49,722 nucleotides of DNA from Streptomyces sp. STR69. GTDB lineage: Bacteria; Actinomycetota; Actinomycetes; Streptomycetales; Streptomycetaceae. A model generated the notes under the pieces. It saw only the letters and a program-made list of their open reading frames with translations, did no database searches and had not been told where the DNA came from. Shown here in pieces: positions 7,700 through 15,131 of this stretch; within the stretch, counting starts at the first letter, position 1; every line of letters starts with the position of its first letter. The translations under genes were made by a program, and so were the position numbers. The DNA lies in assembly GCF_024519455.1 (NCBI RefSeq), contig NZ_JALJRY010000049.1, forward strand, positions 1 through 49,722, in the 5' to 3' direction.

Positions 7700-8842
7700 A
7701 TGGCCGACCTCCAGGACCAACTGCACGCGACGACCGAGGTCGGCGAGCTCGACGACCTGGTCCATGAGCCCTTTCCCGCGGGGCCGTTCCCGCCGGACAC
7801 CCCGGAACCGTACGACCCCGTCTCCGACCCGGCCGCGGCCCCGCTGGAGCGCGCCCGGGCCATCCTCGCCGCGCACCCGGTCGCCGACGGCTACAGCGGG
7901 CTGCCGTGGGCGCTGCGGCATCTGCCGTGGTTCGACCTGGAGCTGGGGGAGAGTTCCGTGGACACCGATGTGCCGCGGCTTCGGGAGGGGCATGTGGGCG
8001 CGCTGTTCTGGTCGCTGCACCTGCCCGAGGGGCTGGCCGGGGACCGGGCGGTCGGTGCCACCCTGGAGCAGCTGGACCTGGTGAACACGGTGGTCCGTGC
8101 CCATCCCGAGGGCCTGCGCCTGGCGTACACCGCGGGGCAGACCACCGACGTGCGCAACTGCGGCCGTGTCGCCGTGCTGCTGGGCCCCGCCGGAGCCGCC
8201 GCGCTCGGTGACTCGCTGGGCATCCTGCGCTCGCTGCACGCGCTGGGGCTGCGGGTCCTCACGCTGTCCGGGGTGTCCTGGGCGAGCGAGGCGGGGCTGA
8301 CCCGGTTCGGCGAGGAGGTCGTCCGGGAGATGAACCGGCTCGGGGTGCTCGCCGACCTCTCCGGCGCCTCCGAGGAGACGATCCGCCGCGCGCTCGCGGC
8401 CTCGAAGGCACCGGTGCTGTTCACCCGCTCCGCCGCCCGCACCCTGCGCCCCCACCCGGCGAACCTCCCCGACGAACTCCTCGCCGCGGTCGGCGCCGCC
8501 AAGGGCCTGTGCATGGTGCCGCTCACTGCCGAACAGACCGGCCCGTCGGTCCGGGACGTCGCCGACCACCTCGACCACGTCTGCCGGGTCGCGGGCCCGG
8601 AGTCCGTCGCCCTGTCCGGCACCTACGACGCCGGCACCGCCCACCCGCAGGACCTCGCCGACGCCTCCTGCTACCCGAGCCTCTTCGCCGAACTCATCCA
8701 CCGCGGCTGGTCCGAGCCCGACCTCGCGCTGCTGAGCTGGGGCAACGTCCAACGCGCCCTGCGCAGCGCCGACTTCACGGCCCGCGCCGCCCAGCAGCGC
8801 CGCGAGCCGTCGACGGCGAAGATCGCCGAGCTGGACGGTTAG
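7700..8842 (+). CDS. M19 dipeptidase-like pseudoenzyme lacking all metal ligands
   Basis: A 380-residue protein clearly homologous along its length to the preceding dipeptidase (compare ARAILAAHPVADGYSGLPWALR, REGHVGALFWSLH, EEVVREMNRLGVLADLS, ADHLDHVCRVAG, CYPSLFAELIHRGWSEPDLALLSWGN). Each catalytic position is replaced: H to Y65, D to G67, Glu of GAEG to Ala (GPAG), His of DLSH to Gly, His of FSHS to Arg (FTRS), Arg of HPRN to Ala (HPAN) and Asp of GGDYDG to Thr (SGTYDA). It has an extra N-terminal segment of roughly 45 acidic/proline-rich residues. The reading frame is intact with normal codon bias, so it is maintained rather than decaying. Catalysis as a zinc dipeptidase is very unlikely; a binding, structural or regulatory role, perhaps pairing with the active paralog, is inference. 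Confidence 0.85.
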   Translation: MADLQDQLHATTEVGELDDLVHEPFPAGPFPPDTPEPYDPVSDPAAAPLERARAILAAHPVADGYSGLPWALRHLPWFDLELGESSVDTDVPRLREGHVGALFWSLHLPEGLAGDRAVGATLEQLDLVNTVVRAHPEGLRLAYTAGQTTDVRNCGRVAVLLGPAGAAALGDSLGILRSLHALGLRVLTLSGVSWASEAGLTRFGEEVVREMNRLGVLADLSGASEETIRRALAASKAPVLFTRSAARTLRPHPANLPDELLAAVGAAKGLCMVPLTAEQTGPSVRDVADHLDHVCRVAGPESVALSGTYDAGTAHPQDLADASCYPSLFAELIHRGWSEPDLALLSWGNVQRALRSADFTARAAQQRREPSTAKIAELDG

Positions 8843-8852
8843 CCGAGCCGTT

Positions 8853-9236
8853 CTACGGGTGGTCGATCCGGCAGAGGCAGAAGGGATGCCCCGCCGGATC
8901 GGCGTACACCCGGAAGTCCTCCTTGTCCTGCCGCTCCAACAGCCGCGCGCCGAGCGCCAGTACGGCCTTCTCCGCCGCCTCGATCTCCTCCCAGGTCGAC
9001 CCGGCGTCGAAGTCGAGGTGGAACTGCTGCGGCCGGTCCGCGCGCGGCCACTCGGGCGGGACGTACTCCGTCACCCGCTGGAAGGCGATCCGCGGCCCGT
9101 CCGGGATGTCGAGGACGACCCACTCCTCGTCGGCGGCGCGGGGCGTGCCGCCCAGGACGCCGGCGTAGAACGCGGCGAGCGCGAGCGGGTCCGGGCAGTC
9201 GATCACGGTGGAACGGAAACGTGCTACGGCACTCAA
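8853..9236 (-). CDS. VOC-family (glyoxalase/dioxygenase-fold) protein, copy 2
   Basis: A 127-residue single-domain vicinal-oxygen-chelate-fold protein. Recognisable parts are STVIDCPDPLALAAFYAGVLGG at the N terminus, PQQFHLDFDAG in the centre and FRVYADPAGHPFCLCRID at the C terminus. The start is the TTG at 9236, preceded five bases upstream by a perfect GGAGG; no better start exists. It follows its paralog by 29 bases on the same strand and shares the same motifs, so the pair is a tandem duplication in one operon. Substrate unknown: VOC proteins include glyoxalases, dioxygenases and drug-binding resistance proteins. The stop is 10 bases from the stop of the convergent M19-like gene. Confidence 0.85.
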   Translation of the reverse strand: MSAVARFRSTVIDCPDPLALAAFYAGVLGGTPRAADEEWVVLDIPDGPRIAFQRVTEYVPPEWPRADRPQQFHLDFDAGSTWEEIEAAEKAVLALGARLLERQDKEDFRVYADPAGHPFCLCRIDHP

Positions 9237-9265
9237 GGCGACCTCCAGAATTTCCGGGACCGACG

Positions 9266-9631
9266 TCAGCAGGCGCAGAGACAGAACGGGTGCCCCGCCG
9301 GGTCGGCGTACACCCGCCAGGCGCGCGAGCGGTCGTCGGTGTCCAGCGGTGTCGCGCCGAGCGCCAGGACGCCCTTCTCGGCCGCGTCCAGGTCCTCCAC
9401 GGTCAGGTCCAGGTGGAACTGCTGCGAGTCGCCGGGCGCGGGCCACTTCGGCGGTACGTGCCCGGGTGCCTCCTGGAACGCCAGCGTCTGGCCGCCGGGC
9501 GCGGTCAGGTCCACCCAGTCGCCGCCGTCCTCGGCTTCGACGGTGCCGCCCAGGACGCCGGCGTAGAACGCGGCGAGTGCGCGCGGGTCGGGACAGTCCA
9601 GGACGACGGTACCCAGCTTGGCGATGGCCAT
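9266..9631 (-). CDS. VOC-family (glyoxalase/dioxygenase-fold) protein, copy 1
   Basis: A 121-residue VOC-fold protein with the same motifs as its downstream neighbour: TVVLDCPDPRALAAFYAGVLGG, SQQFHLDLTVEDLDAAEKGVLALGA and WRVYADPAGHPFCLC. The ATG at 9631 has a strong AAGGAG six bases upstream; an in-frame upstream start at 9655 would lie above the ribosome-binding site and is rejected. It is first in a two-gene operon and divergent from a CGNR zinc-finger protein, whose intergenic region holds repeated GGTAAC sites. That suggests regulation by the neighbour, which is inference. Confidence 0.87.
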   Translation of the reverse strand: MAIAKLGTVVLDCPDPRALAAFYAGVLGGTVEAEDGGDWVDLTAPGGQTLAFQEAPGHVPPKWPAPGDSQQFHLDLTVEDLDAAEKGVLALGATPLDTDDRSRAWRVYADPAGHPFCLCAC

Positions 9632-9646
9632 GACGGACTCCTTCGG

Positions 9647-9706
9647 GTTACCCATATGTGGCGTCAGCCGGTAACGGTTACCTCATGCTCCCGCATAGGA
9701 GGTAAC
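9647..9706. promoter_or_regulatory. Cluster of four GGTAAC/GTTACC half-sites between divergent genes
   Basis: The hexamer GGTAAC (or its complement GTTACC) occurs at 9648-9653, 9670-9675, 9677-9682 and 9701-9706. The two middle copies form an inverted repeat GGTAAC-G-GTTACC. The last copy overlaps TAACGT (9703-9708), which reads as a -10 seven bases before the CGNR ATG. Probable operator for control of both genes; the protein that binds is not shown by sequence. Confidence 0.5.
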
Positions 9707-9715
9707 GTCGCAAGC

Positions 9716-10216
9716 ATGAGTGAGAGAGTTCCCGCGCCCGGCGACCTGGCCCTGATCGAGGCCCTGGTGAACACGCTGGACATCGAGGCGGGAACCGACG
9801 CACTCGACACGGAGGACGGCCGGGCCCCTTTCGGACTCACCGCGCACCAGGTCCCGCACGCCCGTGAACTCCGCGAGTCCCTGCGCGCCACCCTGCTCGC
9901 CCACGCGGGCCACCCCGCGCACCAGGACGTGCCCCCGCTCGGTGAACTCCTCGCGCGCGCCCCGCTGTTGCTCGCGCTCGACGCCCACGACGGCTCCGCC
10001 CGCCTCGCGCCCGCCGACCCGGAACCCCTGCTCTCCCGTGTCGCGGCGGCGATCGCCCAGTCCCTCGTCGCGGGCACCTGGCCCCGCCTGAAGGCCTGCG
10101 AGGCACCGACCTGCCACTGGGCGTACTACGACCGCAGTCCGGCGGGCCGGGGGCGCTGGTGCTCGATGGCGGTGTGCGGGGCGCGCGCGAAGATGCGCCG
10201 GTACCGGGCCAAGTAG
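9716..10216 (+). CDS. ABATE/CGNR zinc-finger domain protein, likely transcriptional regulator
   Basis: A 166-residue protein with the N-terminal ABATE-type region (LALIEALVNTLDIEAGTDALDT, about 11-32, then helices to about 125) and a C-terminal CGNR-type zinc finger: C128-x4-C133 ... C149-x4-C154 within WCSMAVCGARAKMRRYRAK. The CGNR motif itself reads CGAR here. The family is widespread in actinobacteria and presumed to bind DNA. TAACGT seven bases before the ATG suggests a leaderless transcript; an AGGAGG 14 bases upstream is too distant to be a normal ribosome-binding site. It is divergent from the VOC pair across a repeat-rich 84-bp gap and is its probable regulator. Confidence 0.85.
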   Translation: MSERVPAPGDLALIEALVNTLDIEAGTDALDTEDGRAPFGLTAHQVPHARELRESLRATLLAHAGHPAHQDVPPLGELLARAPLLLALDAHDGSARLAPADPEPLLSRVAAAIAQSLVAGTWPRLKACEAPTCHWAYYDRSPAGRGRWCSMAVCGARAKMRRYRAK

Positions 10217-10220
10217 CCCT

Positions 10221-10284
10221 AGGCCCTGTCGTCAAGTTCCCGCCCGCCCTCCGGGCGGACGACGGGAATTCGGCGACAGGGCCT
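10221..10284. repeat. Palindromic MITE-like repeat
   Basis: A 64-bp element with terminal inverted repeats of about 22 bases: AGGCCCTGTCG at 10221-10231 pairs exactly with 10274-10284, and the inner TTCCCG/CGGGAA continues the match, with about three mismatches per arm. A GC-rich centre (10241-10258) forms its own small stem. The AGGCCCTGTCG ends resemble insertion-sequence termini that I recall from Streptomyces, so a miniature inverted-repeat element is likely; a terminator function is also possible. Confidence 0.55.
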
Positions 10285-10346
10285 GGCCGGAGGTGACTTG
10301 AGCGGTCCGGGCGCCGAGCGCAGCCCAGTGGTGCAGAATGCAGCCA

Positions 10347-10387
10347 GACGCCGGTCCGGCCGACTGAGCCTCGGCCGGACCGGCGTC
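10347..10387. terminator. Strong bidirectional terminator hairpin
   Basis: A perfect 17-bp stem (10347-10363 with 10371-10387) around the 7-base loop CTGAGCC. It sits between the convergent CGNR gene and ugd, 18 bases from the ugd stop. No T-run follows, as is usual for Streptomyces stem-loop terminators. Confidence 0.75.
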
Positions 10388-10405
10388 GCCTTGGCTCGCG
10401 CCGTG

Positions 10406-11749
10406 TTACGCGGTGGGGCGGCCCATCGCGCGGAACGTCCAGCCCGCCTTCCGCCACAGCTGCGGGTCGAGCGCGTTGCGCCCGTCCAGGACCACCCGGG
10501 CGCGTACGGCCTCGCCGAGCGCCGCCGGGTCCAGCTCGCGGAACTCCCGCCACTCCGTCAGGTGCAGGACGACATCGGCGCCCCGTACGGCCTCCACGGC
10601 GGTGTCGGCGTAGCCGAGCGTCGGGAACAGCCGTAGCGCGTTGTCCATGCCCTTGGGGTCGTAGACCGTGACCTGGCCGCCCTGGAGGTGGATCTGGCCG
10701 GCGACGTTCAGCGCGGGGGAGTCGCGGACGTCGTCCGAGTCGGGCTTGAAGGTCGCGCCGAGCACGGCGACCCGCTTGCCCAGGAAGGACCCGCCGCCGA
10801 GCGCCTCGCGGGTCATCTCCACCATCTGGCCGCGCCGCCGCATGTTGATGGAGTCGATCTCGCGGAGGAAGGTCAGGGCCTGGTCGGCGCCCAGTTCACC
10901 GGCGCGCGCCATGAAGGCCCGGATGTCCTTGGGCAGGCAGCCGCCGCCGAAGCCGATCCCGGCCCGCAGGAACTTCTTCCCGATCCGCTCGTCGTGCCCG
11001 ATCGCCTCGGCCAGCTTCACCACATCGCCGTCGGCGGCCTCGCAGACCTCGGCCATCGCGTTGATGAAGGAGATCTTGGTGGCGAGGAAGGAGTTCGCGG
11101 CCGTCTTCACCAGCTCGGCGGTCGGGAAGTCGGTCACCACGAACGGCGTCCCGGCCCCGACCGGCACCGCGTACACCTCGCGCAGCAGCTTCTCGGCCCG
11201 TTCGCTGCGTACGCCGACCACGATCCGGTCCGGGCGCAGGGTGTCCTCGACGGCGAGGCCCTCGCGCAGGAACTCCGGGTTCCAGGCCAGCTCGGCGTCC
11301 GTGCCGGCGGGCGCGTGCGCGGCGAGATAGGCGGCCAGCCGGTCCGCCGAGCCGACCGGCACGGTGGACTTGCCGACGACGAGCGCGGGGCCGGTGAGAT
11401 GCGGTGCGAGCGAGGCGACGGCGGCATCGACGTAACTCATGTCGCAGGCGTACTCCCCGTGCTTCTGCGGGGTGTTCACACACACGAAGTGGACATCGCC
11501 GAACGCGGCGACCTCCGCCCAGTCCATGGTGAAGCGCAGCCGCCCGCTCGATCCCTCGATACCGGCGACGTGCTTGCGCAGCAGGTCCTCGAGCCCCGGT
11601 TCGTACATCGGGACCTCACCCCGCTGGAGCATCGCGATCTTCTCGGGTACGACGTCCAGACCCAGCACCTCGAAGCCCAGCTCGGCCATGGCCGCGGCGT
11701 GCGTGGCGCCCAGGTAGCCGGTGCCGATCACGGTGATCTTGAGGGCCAT
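10406..11749 (-). CDS. UDP-glucose 6-dehydrogenase
   Basis: A 447-residue NAD-dependent enzyme that oxidises UDP-glucose to UDP-glucuronate for cell-surface polymers. The N-terminal Rossmann motif is GTGYLGATHAAAMAELGFEVLGLD (about 8-31). The catalytic Cys lies in GIGFGGGCLPKDI (about residue 270), and the C-terminal UDP-binding domain has a second Rossmann-like stretch (GKRVAVLGATFKPDSDDVRDSPA). The ATG at 11749 follows CTGGAG at five bases; the in-frame extension to 11845 is not supported. It runs convergent to the CGNR gene, with a strong terminator between, and divergent from the acyl-CoA dehydrogenase. A GDP-mannose dehydrogenase relative is the main alternative within the same family. 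Confidence 0.93.
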   Translation of the reverse strand: MALKITVIGTGYLGATHAAAMAELGFEVLGLDVVPEKIAMLQRGEVPMYEPGLEDLLRKHVAGIEGSSGRLRFTMDWAEVAAFGDVHFVCVNTPQKHGEYACDMSYVDAAVASLAPHLTGPALVVGKSTVPVGSADRLAAYLAAHAPAGTDAELAWNPEFLREGLAVEDTLRPDRIVVGVRSERAEKLLREVYAVPVGAGTPFVVTDFPTAELVKTAANSFLATKISFINAMAEVCEAADGDVVKLAEAIGHDERIGKKFLRAGIGFGGGCLPKDIRAFMARAGELGADQALTFLREIDSINMRRRGQMVEMTREALGGGSFLGKRVAVLGATFKPDSDDVRDSPALNVAGQIHLQGGQVTVYDPKGMDNALRLFPTLGYADTAVEAVRGADVVLHLTEWREFRELDPAALGEAVRARVVLDGRNALDPQLWRKAGWTFRAMGRPTA

Positions 11750-11873
11750 GAATGCTCCAGAAGGGGTACGGGGGCGATGCGCGCCCGAGCATAGTCGGAG
11801 GTCCTGACGGGCAACTTTCCCCCTGTCGCCAAGCTCACGTATCACTCCCGTGGGCGGGCCCCTAAAATTTGGG

Positions 11874-11887
11874 TTACTTAACAGTAA
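11874..11887. promoter_or_regulatory. Candidate operator TTACT-TAAC-AGTAA
   Basis: A perfect inverted repeat of 5-base arms in an AT-rich stretch of an otherwise GC-rich intergenic region, 40 bases before the acyl-CoA dehydrogenase TTG. The TTAC(T)-N4-(A)GTAA form resembles sites of TetR-family regulators of lipid genes; that resemblance is from memory and not proof. Confidence 0.4.
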
Positions 11888-11927
11888 TTAGCACCGTCAT
11901 CACAGCGTCCTTGGAGCGTGAGAGACC

Positions 11928-13085
11928 TTGGCCGGATCGGCTGACTTCGACCTGTACCGCCCGTCAGAGGAGCACGACATGCTCCGCGACGCGATCCGCT
12001 CACTGGCCGAGGCGAAGATCGCGCCGTACGCCGCAGCGGTGGACGAGGAGTCCCGCTTCCCGCAGGAGGCGCTCGACGCCCTGGTGGCGAACGACCTGCA
12101 CGCCGTCCACGTGCCCGAGGAGTACGGCGGCGCGGGCGCGGACGCGCTGGCCACGGTGATCGTGATCGAGGAGGTGGCCCGTGTGTGCGCCAGCTCCTCC
12201 CTCATCCCGGCGGTGAACAAGCTGGGCTCGCTCCCCGTGATCCTCTCGGGCTCCGAGGACCTGAAGAAGAGGTACATGACGCCGCTCGCCAAGGGTGACG
12301 CGATGTTCTCGTACGCCCTCTCCGAGCCGGACGCGGGCTCGGACGCGGCCGGCATGAAGACGAAGGCGGTCCGTGACGGCGACCACTACGTCCTCAACGG
12401 CGTGAAGCGCTGGATCACCAACGCGGGCGTCTCCGAGTACTACACGGTGATGGCGGTGACGGACCCCGAGAAGCGCTCCAAGGGCATCAGCGCGTTCGTG
12501 GTCGAGAAGTCCGACGAGGGTGTCTCCTTCGGCGCCCCGGAGAAGAAGCTCGGCATCAAGGGCTCCCCGACGCGCGAGGTCTACCTCGACAACGTCCGTA
12601 TCCCGGCAGACCGCATGATCGGCGCCGAGGGCACCGGCTTCGCCACGGCGATGAAGACCCTGGACCACACCCGCATCACGATCGCGGCACAGGCCCTCGG
12701 CATCGCGCAGGGCGCCCTCGACTACGCCAAGGGCTACGTCAAGGAGCGCAAGCAGTTCGGCAAGCCGATCGCCGACTTCCAGGGCATCCAGTTCATGCTG
12801 GCCGACATGGCCATGAAGATCGAGGCCGCCCGCCAGCTGACCTACGCGGCGGCGGCCAAGTCCGAGCGCGGCGACAAGGACCTCACCTTCCAGGGCGCGG
12901 CGGCCAAGTGCTTCGCCTCGGACGTGGCGATGGAGGTCACCGTCGACGCGGTCCAGCTCCTCGGCGGCTACGGCTACACCCGCGACTACCCGGTCGAGCG
13001 CATGATGCGCGACGCGAAGATCACCCAGATCTACGAGGGCACGAACCAGGTCCAGCGGATCGTGATGGCGCGCAACCTGCCGTAA
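11928..13085 (+). CDS. Acyl-CoA dehydrogenase
   Basis: A 385-residue FAD flavoenzyme that introduces the alpha-beta double bond into acyl-CoA, feeding electrons to ETF. Typical motifs are YALSEPDAGSDAAGMKTKA (FAD/substrate binding, about 126-144), RWITNAG, FGKPIADFQGIQFMLADM, and the C-terminal catalytic Glu in DAKITQIYEGTNQVQRIVMARNL. It starts at TTG, giving LAGSADFDLYRPSEEH, with a weak GAGAG ribosome-binding site; no in-frame ATG gives a complete family N terminus. It resembles the short/branched-chain FadE25 group found at the same place in mycobacteria (from memory), but chain-length preference cannot be read. The gene ends at a strong terminator. Confidence 0.95.
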   Translation: MAGSADFDLYRPSEEHDMLRDAIRSLAEAKIAPYAAAVDEESRFPQEALDALVANDLHAVHVPEEYGGAGADALATVIVIEEVARVCASSSLIPAVNKLGSLPVILSGSEDLKKRYMTPLAKGDAMFSYALSEPDAGSDAAGMKTKAVRDGDHYVLNGVKRWITNAGVSEYYTVMAVTDPEKRSKGISAFVVEKSDEGVSFGAPEKKLGIKGSPTREVYLDNVRIPADRMIGAEGTGFATAMKTLDHTRITIAAQALGIAQGALDYAKGYVKERKQFGKPIADFQGIQFMLADMAMKIEAARQLTYAAAAKSERGDKDLTFQGAAAKCFASDVAMEVTVDAVQLLGGYGYTRDYPVERMMRDAKITQIYEGTNQVQRIVMARNLP

Positions 13086-13103
13086 AGGCACCGGAGTTGG
13101 CAT

Positions 13104-13142
13104 GAAGAAGGGGGCCCTTGTCCGACAAGGGCCCCCTTCTTC
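13104..13142. terminator. Bidirectional terminator
   Basis: A 19-base perfect inverted repeat (13104-13122 with 13124-13142), GAAGAAGGGGGCCCTTGTC and its complement, with essentially no loop. It lies between the convergent acyl-CoA dehydrogenase and LCP genes. Confidence 0.85.
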
Positions 13143-13157
13143 GTGCCACCGGTCGCG

Positions 13158-14450
13158 TCAGTTGCCGGAGACCGTGACCTTCTGGTCGTTGTTCAGCTCG
13201 TTCACCAGGGTCTTGACCTTCGCCTTGTCCCAGATGAGGTTGCCGCCGGTGGAGCCGGAGATCGGCATGTTCATCGAGGTGCCGTCGCCGCCGCTGACGC
13301 CCTTCATCGCCCAGAACATGGACGCCAGGTCCCAGAGGGACATGTCCTTGTCGACGGACAGGGAGTCCAGGCCGGCGCCGAGCGTCGGGTAGAGCTTGAA
13401 GGGGTTGAGCAGGGTCCCGGGCGTCGCCACCTGGTGGGCCAGGGCGGACAGGAACTTCTGCTGGTTCTTCGTGCGCTGCAGGTCGGAGGCGGCGAACGCG
13501 TGCCGGGTCCGGACGAAGGCCAGGGCCTCCTCGCCGTTCAGCGTCTGCTTGCCCGCCTTGAAGTCGGCGCCCGAGTACGAGTCCTTGAAGCCCTTGTCGA
13601 TGTCGATGGTGACCCCGCCGACCGCGTCCACGATGTCCGCGAAGCCGTTGAAGCCGATCTCGACGTAGTGGTCGATGTGCAGGCCCATGTTGTACTCGAC
13701 GGTCCGGACGAGCAGCGTCGGCCCGTCCTCCGCGTACGCGGCGTTGAGCTTCGTCTGGCGGCCCGTGTTCTTGTACGTCTTGCCCGAGGTGGAGCCCACG
13801 TACGACGGGATCGTGACGTTCGAGTCGCGCGGCAGCGAGATGAGCGTGTCGCCGCTGTCGCCGACGTGCAGGATCATCATCGAGTCGGTGCGCTTGCCCG
13901 CCGCGGAACCGGTGTGCAGCTTCTTCTTCTCGGCGGCCGTCAGCCCCTCGCGGCTGTCGGAGCCGACGATCAGGTAGTTCGTGCCGTCGCCGCCCGCCGG
14001 CCGGTCGATCACCTTCGACAGGTCGACATCGCGGTTCAGCTTGGAGTCGGCCCAGAAGTAGGTGCCGATGGTGGTCACGACCAGCACGGTGACCACGGTG
14101 ATCGCGGTCCACTTGATACGACGCCTCCAGTTCGGCGCGCGCCGCGGACCGCGCCCGCCGTCCGGGCCCTCGGGTCCGGCCGGGCCACCGCCGCCGTAGA
14201 CCTGGCCGGTGTTGTAGCCGTCGTAGCCGTTGTCGTAGCCGCCCTGGCCGTAGCCCTGCTGGCCCTCGTCATAGCCCTGGCCGCCCGTGTACGACGGCTG
14301 CGGCGGGACTCCGGCGCCGTACGGCGGGGCCTGCGGGCCGCGTCGTACCTGGCGCATCACGCGTGCGCTCTCCGGCTGTGCGTTCGCGCCACCGCGTCCG
14401 TACTCGTTGCCGCGGTTGCCGCCGGACCATCCCTCGGGCCAATCGTTCAT
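13158..14450 (-). CDS. LCP-family (LytR-CpsA-Psr) cell-wall polymer ligase, paralog 1
   Basis: A 430-residue bitopic membrane protein. A cytoplasmic N-terminal tail (1-110) rich in Gly, Tyr and Gln (repeats such as GYGQGGYDNGYDGYN) precedes a TM segment (about 113-132) and an extracellular LCP domain. LCP motifs: TNYLIVGSDSR, RTDSMMILHVG, ISLPRDS, LNAAYAEDGP, HIDHYVEIGF, DAVGGVTIDI and EEALAFVRTRH. The Arg and Asp residues that bind lipid pyrophosphate and metal are present. It transfers lipid-linked polymers to peptidoglycan. There is no C-terminal LytR_C domain. The start at 14450 gives MNDWPEGW; an ATG at 14480 would add ten residues. It is the first of five LCP genes within 10 kb. Confidence 0.93.
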   Translation of the reverse strand: MNDWPEGWSGGNRGNEYGRGGANAQPESARVMRQVRRGPQAPPYGAGVPPQPSYTGGQGYDEGQQGYGQGGYDNGYDGYNTGQVYGGGGPAGPEGPDGGRGPRRAPNWRRRIKWTAITVVTVLVVTTIGTYFWADSKLNRDVDLSKVIDRPAGGDGTNYLIVGSDSREGLTAAEKKKLHTGSAAGKRTDSMMILHVGDSGDTLISLPRDSNVTIPSYVGSTSGKTYKNTGRQTKLNAAYAEDGPTLLVRTVEYNMGLHIDHYVEIGFNGFADIVDAVGGVTIDIDKGFKDSYSGADFKAGKQTLNGEEALAFVRTRHAFAASDLQRTKNQQKFLSALAHQVATPGTLLNPFKLYPTLGAGLDSLSVDKDMSLWDLASMFWAMKGVSGGDGTSMNMPISGSTGGNLIWDKAKVKTLVNELNNDQKVTVSGN

Positions 14451-14568
14451 GGGGCCCAGTGTGCAGGTTGCGACCATGCCCAATACAAGGGTCGTAGGAA
14501 AATCAGGGCACTGCTGTTGCGAAGCCAACACAAAGTCCGCAGATGTCCACCGGCATAGGGTGATGACC

Positions 14569-15093
14569 ATGACAGATCTGCCGGGCAAGCCGACGTCCGC
14601 CTCCCGCACCACCCTCAGCCACATCATGACCAATGCCGACACGAACCTGCTGGGGACCGTGCACGGCGGTGTGATCATGAAGCTGGTCGACGACGCGGCG
14701 GGCGCGGTCGCCGGGCGGCACAGCGGCGGACCGGCGGTCACCGCGTCGATGGACGAGATGGCGTTCCTGGAACCGGTCCGGGTCGGCGACCTCGTCCATG
14801 TGAAGGCGCAGGTCAACTGGACCGGCCGGACCTCGATGGAGGTCGGCGTGCGGGTCCTGGCCGAGCGCTGGAACGAGTCGACCCCGGCCACCCAGGTCGG
14901 CTCGGCGTATCTGGTGTTCGCCGCCGTCGACGCCGACGGAAGGCCCCGGGCCGTGCCGCCGGTGATCCCCGAGACCGAGCGTGACGAGCGCCGCTGCCAG
15001 GAGGCTCAGATCCGCCGCACCCACCGGCTGTCGCGCCGCCGCGCGATCATGGAACTGCGCGAGAAGCGGGCGGCGGAGGGCCTCGACGACTGA
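14569..15093 (+). CDS. Hotdog-fold acyl-CoA thioesterase
   Basis: A 174-residue cytoplasmic thioesterase of the YciA/acyl-CoA hydrolase group. Motifs: DTNLLGTVHGGVIMKLVDDAAG, with the catalytic Asp/His region of the hotdog helix, and MAFLEPVRVGDLVHVKAQVNWTGRTSMEV. A C-terminal Arg-rich helix extends past the domain. TAGGGT lies seven bases before the ATG at 14569, suggesting a leaderless transcript starting there; an ATG at 14563 would add two residues. It is divergent from LCP paralog 1 and ends at a T-tailed terminator before LCP paralog 2. Confidence 0.9.
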   Translation: MTDLPGKPTSASRTTLSHIMTNADTNLLGTVHGGVIMKLVDDAAGAVAGRHSGGPAVTASMDEMAFLEPVRVGDLVHVKAQVNWTGRTSMEVGVRVLAERWNESTPATQVGSAYLVFAAVDADGRPRAVPPVIPETERDERRCQEAQIRRTHRLSRRRAIMELREKRAAEGLDD

Positions 15094-15131
15094 CCTGGGT
15101 CCTGTCGGGCCGGGGCGGGGGACCCTCTCCG

